A model generated the notes under the pieces. That model had not been told where the DNA came from. It was given only the letters and a program-made list of their open reading frames with translations, and made no database searches. The position numbers were made by a program, and so were the translations under genes. A stretch of 64,000 nt of DNA from Nocardioides sp. LHD-245 (GTDB lineage Bacteria > Actinomycetota > Actinomycetes > Propionibacteriales > Nocardioidaceae), in NCBI RefSeq assembly GCF_030929495.1, contig NZ_JAVFWN010000023.1:1-64000 (forward strand), read 5' to 3'. Each line of letters begins with the position of its first letter. The stretch's first letter is position 1. Positions 15,979 to 23,544 of this stretch are shown one piece after another.

Positions 15979-17239
15979 GGAGCAGCTCCGCGAGCGCGGA
16001 CGCGGCGCGCCAGCAGTCGTGGTGGGTCACGTACAGCGGGACCGGGGCGAAGCGGATCACGTCGGGCTGCCGCGCGTCGGCGTATACCCCGTGCTCCTCG
16101 CGCAACCGCGCGGTGAGCTTCCCGACGTCGGTGTCGTCCAGCTGGACCGACAGCTGGCTGCCGCGGCGAGCAGTGTCGCGGGGCGTGATCACCCGCGCGG
16201 CGTGGCCGACGAGCACATCGTCGAAGAGGTCGTAGAGGAACGACGAGAGGCGGCGGCTCTTGGCCCGGAGCGCGGGCATCCCGACCTCGTCGAACATCTG
16301 GAGGCTCAGCAGGACCGGCGCCATCGCGAAGATCGGCGGATTGGACAGCTGCCAGGAGTCGGCGGTGGCGACCGGCGTGACGGTCGGCTCCATCCGGAAC
16401 CGGGTCGCTTCCTGCGTCGACCACCACCCCTGGAGCTTCGGCAGGGCCGGGTCGGCGACGTGCTGCTCGTGGACGAACGCGCCGGCGAGGGAGCCCGGAC
16501 CAGCGTTGAGGTACTTGTAGGAGCACCACGCCGCCCAGTCGACGTCCCAGTCGTGCAGCCTCAGCTCCACGTTGCCCGCAGCGTGGGCCAGGTCCCAGCC
16601 GGCGATCGCGCCGGCCTCGTGCGCGGCACGGGTGATGGCAGCGATGTCGAGCAGCTCACCGCTGTAGTAGTTGACCCCACCCAGCAGCACCAGCGCGACG
16701 GTCGAGCCGTGCTCGGCCAGGTAGGCGACGATGTCGTCGCTGCGCAGCGCCGCCTCGCCCGGTCGGGGTCGCAGGCGGACCACGGCTGTGTCCGGGTCGT
16801 AGCCGTGGAAGGCGGCCTGGCTGCGCACGGCGTAGGAGTCGGAGGGGAACGCCGTGTCCTCGATGAGGATCTGCCACCGGTCGGCGGTGGGGCGGTAGAA
16901 GCTGACCATCATCAGATGGAGGTTGACGGTCAGGGAGTTCATCACCACGACCTCCTCGGGTCGCCCGCCCACGAGTCGCGCGGCCGAGTCGCGCAGGAGG
17001 CTGTGGTATCCCAGCCACGGCCGGGTCGCCTCCAGGTGTCCCTCCACGCCGAGCCGGGCCCAGTCGTCGAGCTCGGTGCCGACGAAGTCACGCAGCGCGC
17101 GGGGCTGGAGCCCCAGCGAGTTGCCCGCGAAGTACGCCGCCTCGCCCTCGCCGTACGGCGGGACGAAGAACTCCGCGCGCCGGGTGGGCAGCGCGTCGCC
17201 CGTGTCGAAGGCGCGGGCGTCGGCTTCGTTCAAGGTCAT
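15971..17239 (-). CDS. kynU: Kynureninase
   Basis: A 422-aa PLP enzyme (fold type I) that cleaves kynurenine or 3-hydroxykynurenine to (3-hydroxy)anthranilate plus alanine. Seen: YFAGNSLGLQP near residue 36, FPSDSYAVRSQ, GWDLAHAAGN near 214, and WCSYKYLNAGPGS with the PLP Lys near 242. The ATG at 17239 has GGAGAG with 5 bases of spacing. A longer frame upstream to 17362 lacks family residues. First gene of the operon, divergent from a LysR regulator across 134 bp. No 3-hydroxyanthranilate dioxygenase is in the window; the formamidase step may be filled by the alpha/beta hydrolase at 18399. Confidence 0.95.
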   Translation of the reverse strand: MTLNEADARAFDTGDALPTRRAEFFVPPYGEGEAAYFAGNSLGLQPRALRDFVGTELDDWARLGVEGHLEATRPWLGYHSLLRDSAARLVGGRPEEVVVMNSLTVNLHLMMVSFYRPTADRWQILIEDTAFPSDSYAVRSQAAFHGYDPDTAVVRLRPRPGEAALRSDDIVAYLAEHGSTVALVLLGGVNYYSGELLDIAAITRAAHEAGAIAGWDLAHAAGNVELRLHDWDVDWAAWCSYKYLNAGPGSLAGAFVHEQHVADPALPKLQGWWSTQEATRFRMEPTVTPVATADSWQLSNPPIFAMAPVLLSLQMFDEVGMPALRAKSRRLSSFLYDLFDDVLVGHAARVITPRDTARRGSQLSVQLDDTDVGKLTARLREEHGVYADARQPDVIRFAPVPLYVTHHDCWRAASALAELLRG

Positions 17240-17346
17240 GCGGGCTCTCCGGTGGTCGTGCCGCCGGGCGCCGCGGTCGGTCGTTGCATAGCCCCAGTCT
17301 CCGCCCGTGGTCCTATGTCGATCCAATGCCTCTTCGCTCGACCACC

Positions 17347-17367
17347 ATGCCCGAACAGGCATATCCT
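17347..17367 (+). promoter_or_regulatory. Divergent kyn/lysR control site and lysR -10
   Basis: ATGCC-N6-GGCAT (17347-17362) is a dyad of the size LysR-type regulators bind, in the gap between kynU and lysR. A TATCCT -10-like element (17362-17367) ends 6 bases before the lysR ATG, consistent with a leaderless lysR message. Confidence 0.4.
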
Positions 17368-17373
17368 GTCGAC

Positions 17374-18354
17374 ATGGGCCACCCGGAGCTGCTCAACGGC
17401 CGCCTGAAGATCCGGCATCTCGTCTACGTCGACACGCTGGCCGCCGCCGGCAGCGTCGTCCGGGCCGCCGAGCGGCTCCACATCACCCAACCCGTGATGA
17501 CCCGCGCCCTGCGGGAGCTCGAGGAGATCGTCGGGGTGCAGCTGTTCGCGCGAGGAGCGCGCGGGATCTCCCCCACGCCGTACGGCACGGCGTTCGTCGA
17601 CCATGCCCGCACCGTGCTGGCCGAGCTCCGCCTCACCGCCAGCCACCTGGCCGAGCTGGCCGACGCCACGACCGGGACCGTCACTGTCGGCACCTACCTC
17701 TTCGGCTCCAACCGGCTGCTCCCCATGGCGATCGAGCGGCTCAAGCGCTCCCGTCCCCGGGTCACGGTCGTCGTCCGCGAGAGCAACCCGGAGGTGCTGG
17801 TGACCGAGCTCCTCGCCGGTGGCCTCGATCTCATCGTCGGTCGCCTCACGCCGCTCGACGACAGCAGCCGACTCGAGCAGCGTGTGCTCTACCAGGAGCC
17901 CGTCCGCCTGGTCGCCCGGAAGGGCCACCCCGCTGCACGCGAGCCGGTGCCCCCACTGTCCGCCCTCACGTCCTACCCGTGGGTCGTGCCGGTGGCCGAG
18001 ACCGCGCTGCGGCGCGAGCTGGAGGCGGCGTTCCTGCGGGAGGGGATCCGGCTGCCGGCTGACCGCGTCGAGTGCATGTCGTACCTCACGACCCGCCACC
18101 TCATGGTCCACTCCGACGCCATCGCGGCCTTGCCCGAGATGATCACCGCCGACGACGAGCAGATCGCTCTGCTGCCCACCCCCGTGCCGTCCCTGGGCAG
18201 CGCGGTCGGGCTCACCGAGGCCCAGGGGCGGAGCCAAGGCCCCACGGCCGCCCTCTTCGTTGAGTGCCTCGACGCCGTGGCCGCCGGCATCCGGGACTCC
18301 GCGCCGCAGCCGCCCCTGCTCCCGTCGAGTGACGCGGCCGCGCGGCCCAGCTGA
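17374..18354 (+). CDS. LysR-type regulator of the kyn operon
   Basis: A 326-aa LysR-type transcription factor. The wHTH covers residues about 12-70 (AAGSVVRAAERLHITQPVMTRALRELEEIVGVQLFARG), followed by a linker helix and a substrate-binding effector domain (VTVGTYLFGSNRLLPMAIERL onward). It is divergent from kynUkmokynA, the usual layout for a local LysR regulator, so a kynurenine-pathway metabolite is a likely effector; this is inference. The ATG at 17374 fits a leaderless start because a TATCCT element lies just before it; an in-frame ATG at 17347 would add 9 residues and overlaps the dyad. The C-terminal 25 residues are Pro/Ala-rich. Convergent with the hydrolase gene at 18399. Confidence 0.88.
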   Translation: MGHPELLNGRLKIRHLVYVDTLAAAGSVVRAAERLHITQPVMTRALRELEEIVGVQLFARGARGISPTPYGTAFVDHARTVLAELRLTASHLAELADATTGTVTVGTYLFGSNRLLPMAIERLKRSRPRVTVVVRESNPEVLVTELLAGGLDLIVGRLTPLDDSSRLEQRVLYQEPVRLVARKGHPAAREPVPPLSALTSYPWVVPVAETALRRELEAAFLREGIRLPADRVECMSYLTTRHLMVHSDAIAALPEMITADDEQIALLPTPVPSLGSAVGLTEAQGRSQGPTAALFVECLDAVAAGIRDSAPQPPLLPSSDAAARPS

Positions 18355-18398
18355 TTGATCCCGAGGACTCGCTCGCGAGATCCCTTGGAATCACTCAG

Positions 18399-19439
18399 CT
18401 AGCGCAGAAGCGCGCTCGCGCGACGCTCGGTCTCGCGCCAGATCCTGGACGCCGGGTCGATGACAGCGAAGTGGTCGCCCTCCGCGACGATCAACTCCGG
18501 CCGGCCGAGGTGGTCGGCCCGGCTGAGTCGGAGGTTCATGTCCTGGAGGTCGAGGGAGTCGTCGGTGCCCTGCACGAGCAGCCAGCTCGCGCGGCGGGCG
18601 CGGTAGCCGGCCGGCGACGCGGCGGCGTACCGCTCGGGGACCTCGTCCGGTGCACCACCCAGGGCGAGCCGCACGGCGTCCTCCCCCATGAAGCGGGAGT
18701 GCGCGACCGGCAGGTCGACGACCCCGGCCATGGAGACCGCGAGCACCGCAGGATCGGACCGGTCCGGCTCGGGGAGCGACTCGACGAGCTGGAGCACGAG
18801 CTGTCCGCCTGCCGAGTGACCGAAGAGCGCCACCGGCAGTGTGGGGTCGAGCTGCCGCGCCGCCTCGAAGCCGGCCCGTACGTCGGCGACGGTCGCCTCC
18901 CAGCCGACCCGGTCGGGACGGCCGTACTCGAGGTTGACGGCGAGCCAGCCCTGGTCGGCGAGGTCGGCCGCGATGCCGTTCATCAGCGTCGCGTCCCAGA
19001 GCGAGCGGTAGAAGCCGCCGTGGACCAGCACGGCGATCGCCGCCGGCGTGCCGGCCGGTCGGCGTACGTCGAGCCACTGGTCGCGGTCGGTGCCGTAGCG
19101 GATGCGGTCGGCGGGCCGCGCGAGCCCGCGCAGCCAGTCCGAGACCGGGAACCAGAGGGTGTCGAGTCCGTGGCCGCGCACCTGCGCGACGTCCAATTCG
19201 GGCGCGGAGGCATCGAGCTCGACGCGCAGCAGCGGCCGTCCGGCGACCTGACCGACGGGGTCTCCGGATCCGGCGATCTCGACCACGGCGTCCGGCGCTG
19301 CGTCCGATGCTGTGTCCGGTGCGTCGGTGGCGACCAGCACCCAGCCTGCGCGCTCCGCGGCCCTGGCGAGCACGCGACGCAGGAGCTCCCGGTCGACCGC
19401 CGCCCGGCTACCGACCACGACCGCGACTCTCGGGCTCAC
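18399..19439 (-). CDS. Alpha/beta hydrolase, arylformamidase-like, with N-terminal extension
   Basis: A 346-aa protein. Residues about 115-346 are an alpha/beta hydrolase: oxyanion motif HGGFYR (140-145), nucleophile elbow GHSAGGQ with Ser 209, acidic residue in GTDD (291-294) and His 323 in GDHF. HGGFYR-type motifs are found in kynurenine formamidases and related carboxylesterases. Residues 1-110 are an extra domain I do not recognise (starting VAVVVGSRAAVDRELL). The GTG at 19439 overlaps the preceding stop by 4 bp. It is the last gene of the long Hyu operon yet lies next to the kyn locus, so N-formylkynurenine or an operon-specific amide/ester are both possible substrates. Confidence 0.82.
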   Translation of the reverse strand: MSPRVAVVVGSRAAVDRELLRRVLARAAERAGWVLVATDAPDTASDAAPDAVVEIAGSGDPVGQVAGRPLLRVELDASAPELDVAQVRGHGLDTLWFPVSDWLRGLARPADRIRYGTDRDQWLDVRRPAGTPAAIAVLVHGGFYRSLWDATLMNGIAADLADQGWLAVNLEYGRPDRVGWEATVADVRAGFEAARQLDPTLPVALFGHSAGGQLVLQLVESLPEPDRSDPAVLAVSMAGVVDLPVAHSRFMGEDAVRLALGGAPDEVPERYAAASPAGYRARRASWLLVQGTDDSLDLQDMNLRLSRADHLGRPELIVAEGDHFAVIDPASRIWRETERRASALLR

Positions 19440-20449
19440 GACGGGTCACGCTTCAGCATGGGCAGCACCTCGCGTCCGATCAGCGTGATGCCGACCTTGT
19501 CGTCCGCGAGGCCGTGCGGCGTGCCGAACTCGACCCGGTCGACGCCCGCGTCGATGAGCGCCTGCGCCTGGGCGGCCACCTGCTCGGGAGTGCCGGAGAA
19601 CGCGAAGCGGTCCAGGATGTCGTCCGGGATCAGCTCCCCTGCCGCCGCGTGGTCGTTCGCGGCCAGACGGTCGCGGACTCCCGCGAGCAGCCCGGAAGGA
19701 AGCTCGACGGTCGGGTCCAGCTCGGCGACGGCGTCGAGGTACATCGCGACCTCGCGCCGCGCCGCCGTCCGCGCCGCGGCGCCGTCGGTGTCCACGACGG
19801 TCACCGCCCCGAAGCACAGCCGGACCGTGCCGAGCGGGCGGCCCGTGGCGGTCTCGCCGACCGCCAGCCGCTCCCGGACCACGGGCACCAGGTCGGGGTT
19901 GGCCGTGCCGCCCAGCTTCAGCTCGTCGGCCGTCCGGCCGGCGAGCGCGATGCCCAACGGGCCCCAGCTGCCGAGGAGCAGCGGTGGCTCGGGCCGCAGA
20001 ACGGGATAGCGCAGCCGCACATCCGGCCGCAGTGGGTAGAGCTCACCGTCGTACCCGCGGCCGTCGCCCGCGAGCAGCGCCCGGATGTGGCCGACCGCCT
20101 CACGTAGGTGCGCCACCGCTCGCGGCTGAGCGACCCCGATCGCGCCGAGCCAGGTGCCCTTGGCCAGCCCGAGATAGGCCCGGCCGCCGCTTGCCTGGTC
20201 GAGGAGCGCGAACTGACCGGCGATCTCGTAGGGGTGCAGGGTGAACGGGTTCCAGCACGCCGCCCCGAGCCGGACCCTCTCGGTCGCGCCGGCGATCTCG
20301 AGCAGCGCGCCGATCGGAGGCTGGAAGAGCAGGTCGCTGAACACGCTGATCACGTCGATCCCGTACTCTTCCGCGGTCCTGGCCAGCTGCGCGTAGCGGC
20401 CGGGCAGCTTGTCGCACTGAAGGCCCAGCCCGATCTCGACGCGGCTCAT
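19436..20449 (-). CDS. Luciferase-like (LLM) flavin-dependent monooxygenase
   Basis: A 337-aa TIM-barrel protein of the bacterial luciferase-like family, typically using reduced FMN or F420. Seen: IGLGLQCDKLPGRYAQLARTAEEYG at the N-terminus, AACWNPFTLHPYEIAGQFALLDQAS (about 85-109), AYLGLAKGTWLG, and the closing SGTPEQVAAQAQALIDAGVDRVEFG, as in F420-dependent methylene-H4MPT-reductase-like members. ATG at 20449; 4-bp overlaps at both ends show tight coupling in the Hyu operon. It would supply an oxygenation or F420-linked redox step in the catabolic route. The cofactor and substrate cannot be read from the sequence. Confidence 0.85.
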   Translation of the reverse strand: MSRVEIGLGLQCDKLPGRYAQLARTAEEYGIDVISVFSDLLFQPPIGALLEIAGATERVRLGAACWNPFTLHPYEIAGQFALLDQASGGRAYLGLAKGTWLGAIGVAQPRAVAHLREAVGHIRALLAGDGRGYDGELYPLRPDVRLRYPVLRPEPPLLLGSWGPLGIALAGRTADELKLGGTANPDLVPVVRERLAVGETATGRPLGTVRLCFGAVTVVDTDGAAARTAARREVAMYLDAVAELDPTVELPSGLLAGVRDRLAANDHAAAGELIPDDILDRFAFSGTPEQVAAQAQALIDAGVDRVEFGTPHGLADDKVGITLIGREVLPMLKRDPS

Positions 20450-20805
20450 GTGAGCTCCGAGGAGCGCATCGCCTTCAGTTCGCCCCGCTCGATCCGCATG
20501 ATCAGTCGCTCGTCCGGGTCGGGACAGGCGACGTACTGGTCCCGCTCGAGCCAGTCCCCGGGCGGCAGCGCGCGCTGCTTGGCGGGGATGAGCGGCAGGA
20601 CGGCCGAGAGCGCGTAGAGGCAGAACGCGCCCGGCACCCGCACATGGGCGGAGTTGACGACCTCGAAGCAGTCGCCGACCGACATCCCGCACACCGAGCG
20701 GCCCTCGATACGGTCGACGACCACACGAATGTCGTAGAGCTCCATGTCGGTCTCGTCGTCGTGGTGCTCGGGCTCACCCTGCACCGGGTCCTGCATCGGG
20801 CTCAT
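20446..20805 (-). CDS. TIGR04076 family small protein
   Basis: A 119-aa protein resembling the TIGR04076 family: MELYDIRVVVDRIEGRSVCGMSVGDCFEVV from residue 21, then FCLYALSAVLPLIPAKQRAL and CPDPDERLIMRIER. Two Cys in the VCGMSVGDC segment are a family-like feature. Function is unknown; such proteins often occur beside catabolic enzymes. ATG at 20805 overlaps the oxidoreductase stop by 4 bp, which argues for the 20-residue acidic N-terminal leader rather than the internal ATG before ELYD. Confidence 0.7.
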   Translation of the reverse strand: MSPMQDPVQGEPEHHDDETDMELYDIRVVVDRIEGRSVCGMSVGDCFEVVNSAHVRVPGAFCLYALSAVLPLIPAKQRALPPGDWLERDQYVACPDPDERLIMRIERGELKAMRSSELT

Positions 20806-21800
20806 GACTCAGTCTCCTCCATCCTGACGACGATCTTTCCGTGCGTGCGGCCGGACTCGAGGTCGTCGAGGGCGGCGGGTGCCTCGTCGAGCGTCACCAC
20901 CCGCGACACCACCGGGGCGAGGCGGCCGGCCGCGACGTCGGCGAACAGCTCGCCGTACACCGCCCGGACCGCGTCCGGCTTCGCGAACGGGTACGTCGAT
21001 CCCCAGGACAACCCGACCAGGTCGGCGTTGGCCTGCGTCAGCCGCACCGGGTCCACGGTCACCGAGCCGCCCGCCTGGCCGACGGCGACGTAGCGGCCCT
21101 CGAAGGCGATCACCTGGAGCGAGACGTCGAAGAGTCTCCCGGCGACCGGGTCGACCACGATGTCGACCGGCCCGCCTGCGTCCAGGATCGCGTGGGCAAG
21201 ACCCGCGTCGCCGGAGTCGAACGCCGCCTCCGCGCCCTGCTCCAGGCAGTGCGCGACCTTGGCGGCAGTGCCGGCCGTCGCGATGACCGAGGCACCGCGC
21301 AGCCGGGCGAGCTGGATCGTCGCGGAGCCGACGCCGCCGGCGGCACCGTGCACGAGGACGCGGTCCCCCGGGCCGACCCGGGCGCGCTCGAGCGCCCACC
21401 ACGCGGTCTGGTAGGTCACGGGCAGCGCCGCGGCGACCTCGGGTGGGATCGACGCCGGTCGATCGACCAGGAGCGCCGCCGGTACGACGACCTCCTCACC
21501 GAGGGCACCGTCGGGAAGGGTCGGGCAGGCGACGACCTCGCGGCCGAGCCAGGACTCGGCCTCCGCGCCGGTCTCGATGACCGTCCCGGCGGTCTCGACG
21601 CCGGGCGTCGCGGGGAAGGCCGGCTTCACGGGGTAGGCGCCTCGGCACAGCGTCGCGTCGAGGAAGTTGAGCCCGGTTGCCCGTACCCATAGTCGTGCCT
21701 CCCCGGCCCCCAGCACCCGGCGAGGCAGCCGCCGGGTGGCCAGGACCTCGCCGGGCGGGCCGAACCGGTCGCACGCGACCGCGGTATACGTGGCGTTCAC
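20802..21800 (-). CDS. Quinone oxidoreductase-like MDR dehydrogenase
   Basis: A 332-aa medium-chain reductase of the zeta-crystallin/NADPH:quinone reductase type. Seen: N-terminal GroES-like fold with GLNFLDATLCRGAYP, TPGVETAGTVIETG, and the Rossmann domain with VLVHGAAGGVGSATIQLAR (about 142-160), the AAGGVG nucleotide motif. No structural zinc Cys cluster is visible, as expected for the quinone oxidoreductase class. I chose the GTG at 21800, which gives a GTGA overlap with the preceding stop, the pattern of this operon; a GTG at 21806 would add two residues. Confidence 0.88.
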   Translation of the reverse strand: MNATYTAVACDRFGPPGEVLATRRLPRRVLGAGEARLWVRATGLNFLDATLCRGAYPVKPAFPATPGVETAGTVIETGAEAESWLGREVVACPTLPDGALGEEVVVPAALLVDRPASIPPEVAAALPVTYQTAWWALERARVGPGDRVLVHGAAGGVGSATIQLARLRGASVIATAGTAAKVAHCLEQGAEAAFDSGDAGLAHAILDAGGPVDIVVDPVAGRLFDVSLQVIAFEGRYVAVGQAGGSVTVDPVRLTQANADLVGLSWGSTYPFAKPDAVRAVYGELFADVAAGRLAPVVSRVVTLDEAPAALDDLESGRTHGKIVVRMEETES

Positions 21801-22270
21801 GGACACTCCTCGCTGCGGGCCTGGTGCAGCGGGGCCTCGTCGGGCCGGGCTTCGTCGGGCACGCGCCGGGCCTCGGCGTGGTGGTGGGCGATGCGCCAGC
21901 CGGCCTCGTCCCGGGTGAGGACGTCGGTGATTCTCGTGGTCTCGGGGGTGCGGTTCGCGACCACGGCATGCAACAGATAGCGCGCGACCGCGACCCCGCC
22001 CCAGACGTCGACCCGGTGCACGGTCACCTGCAGGTCATCGATCGCGGGCAGGTCAGCCGGCGTGCGCCGGTCGCGGTAGCTGTCGAGCTCGTGGCGGTCG
22101 AACAGTCGCGGCAGGTGGCTCTCCCACGTCGTGGCGTCCGCGGCGAGGTGGCGGTCGAAGCGCACCCGGTCCTGGGCGAGGTACGCGTCGTACATGTCCC
22201 GGATGCCGCTGACGATCACCTCCACCTCGTCGGACACGTTGCTCGTAGACCTGCTCGTGGACGCGCTCAC
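21797..22270 (-). CDS. SnoaL/NTF2-like protein
   Basis: A 157-aa protein with an NTF2-like (SnoaL) fold: an N-terminal helix (VSGIRDMYDAYLAQDRVRFDRHLA) followed by a beta-rich region ending DVLTRDEAGWRIAHHHAEAR. Such domains are small isomerases, hydrolases or ring-hydroxylating accessory subunits. The GTG at 22270 overlaps the amidohydrolase stop (GTGA). Residues 1-12 are Ser/Thr-rich and probably disordered. A catalytic role in the pathway is plausible but unproven. Confidence 0.78.
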   Translation of the reverse strand: MSASTSRSTSNVSDEVEVIVSGIRDMYDAYLAQDRVRFDRHLAADATTWESHLPRLFDRHELDSYRDRRTPADLPAIDDLQVTVHRVDVWGGVAVARYLLHAVVANRTPETTRITDVLTRDEAGWRIAHHHAEARRVPDEARPDEAPLHQARSEECP

Positions 22271-23544
22271 CGGGTTGCTCCTGCGACCGTCAGCCGGTCG
22301 TCGCGAACCGTCTTCCCGGACTTCATCACCCAGCTGATGCCACGCAGTGCGGACGTGTCGGCGAGAGGGTCGGCGTCCATGGCGATCAGGTCGGCCTGCT
22401 TGCCGACCGCGATGCTTCCCACGCGATCGTCGACCCTCAGCCACTCGGCGGTGGCCAGGGTGCCGGCCCGGAGTGTGGCCGCGGGACCGAGCCCGTTCTC
22501 GCTGACGTGCTCCATCTCTCGCACGATCGCCGTCGTGCCCTCGTAGAACCAGAAGGGCGGCATGTCGCTGCCGATGAGGATCTCGACCCCTGCCTCGATC
22601 GCCATCCGGAAGGACTCGAGGTGCCGGGGACCCGCCTCGAGCGACCGCTGCTGCATCCACGTCGGCACGCCGAGCTGGTCGAAGAACTCCCCACAGCGAG
22701 TCACGACGAGGGTCGGGACCAGCGCCGTCCCATGAGAGGCCATGGCACGGGCGACCTCCGGCGTCAGCTCGTAGCCATGCTCGACGCCGTCGAGACCCAG
22801 CTCGACGGCGCGGGCGATGACCGAGGCCGGCCCGGCGTGCGCGGTGACCTTACGCCCCCAGGCGTGGGCGGTCTCGATGACGGCGGCCATCTCGTCCTGG
22901 CTGAGCTGAGGAGTGGCGATCCCCTCGTGCTCGCCCGCGATGCCGCCGGAGATCATCACCTTGATCAGGTCCGCTCCGGCCTTGATCTGGGTACGTACGC
23001 CGCGTCGGAAGCCGTCCGCCCCGTCGCACTCGAGGGTGTCGTCCCCCTCGTGACCGTGGCCGCCGGTGCACACCAGGCCCTGGCCGGCGGTGTAGATGTC
23101 CGGCCCGAGAACCTCGCCTCGCTGAATCGCCTTGCGCAGCGCGAAGTCCGCGTGGCGGCGCTCGGCGACGCACCGGACCGTGGTCACCCCGGCGTGCAAG
23201 GTCCGGCGGGCTCCGTCGGCCATGTAGAGCGCCAGGCCCGCATCCTCGAGGGCCGCGATCTGCTTTCCGTAGTCGCCGGGAAGCGCGAGCGAGAAGTGGG
23301 TGTGCATGTTCATCAGGCCGGGCGCCAGATAGGCGCCGCCGAGCGAGATCTCCGCCGCGCCGTCCGCGACGGCCAGGACCTCGTCCCGGGTGCCGACGGC
23401 GGCGATGGCTCCGTCGCGCACCAGGACCGCGCCGGGGGCGGAGGTGGCCGTCTCGACGTTCACCACCTGCGCGTCGGTGAGCAGGACCTCCCCGGGCTGA
23501 GGGGCGGCGGAGGCCAGCTGGGAGAAGGAAGCGGGGTCAGACAT
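22267..23544 (-). CDS. Imidazolonepropionase/prolidase-like amidohydrolase
   Basis: A 425-aa metal-dependent hydrolase of the amidohydrolase superfamily. Metal-site motifs are visible: HxH in NMHTHF (about 80-85), a candidate carboxylated Lys in ADLIKVMISGGI, His in VTAHAGP and in GVEHGYE, and the final Asp in LIGSDMPPF. The N- and C-terminal strands (VLLTDAQVVNVET, IAVGKQADLIAMDADP) form the usual composite beta-sandwich. It resembles Xaa-Pro-dipeptidase/imidazolone-propionase-like members that open cyclic amides or cleave dipeptides. ATG at 23544, with an 8-bp overlap with hyuB. Likely the second hydrolytic step after the Hyu-type enzyme. Confidence 0.88.
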   Translation of the reverse strand: MSDPASFSQLASAAPQPGEVLLTDAQVVNVETATSAPGAVLVRDGAIAAVGTRDEVLAVADGAAEISLGGAYLAPGLMNMHTHFSLALPGDYGKQIAALEDAGLALYMADGARRTLHAGVTTVRCVAERRHADFALRKAIQRGEVLGPDIYTAGQGLVCTGGHGHEGDDTLECDGADGFRRGVRTQIKAGADLIKVMISGGIAGEHEGIATPQLSQDEMAAVIETAHAWGRKVTAHAGPASVIARAVELGLDGVEHGYELTPEVARAMASHGTALVPTLVVTRCGEFFDQLGVPTWMQQRSLEAGPRHLESFRMAIEAGVEILIGSDMPPFWFYEGTTAIVREMEHVSENGLGPAATLRAGTLATAEWLRVDDRVGSIAVGKQADLIAMDADPLADTSALRGISWVMKSGKTVRDDRLTVAGATR

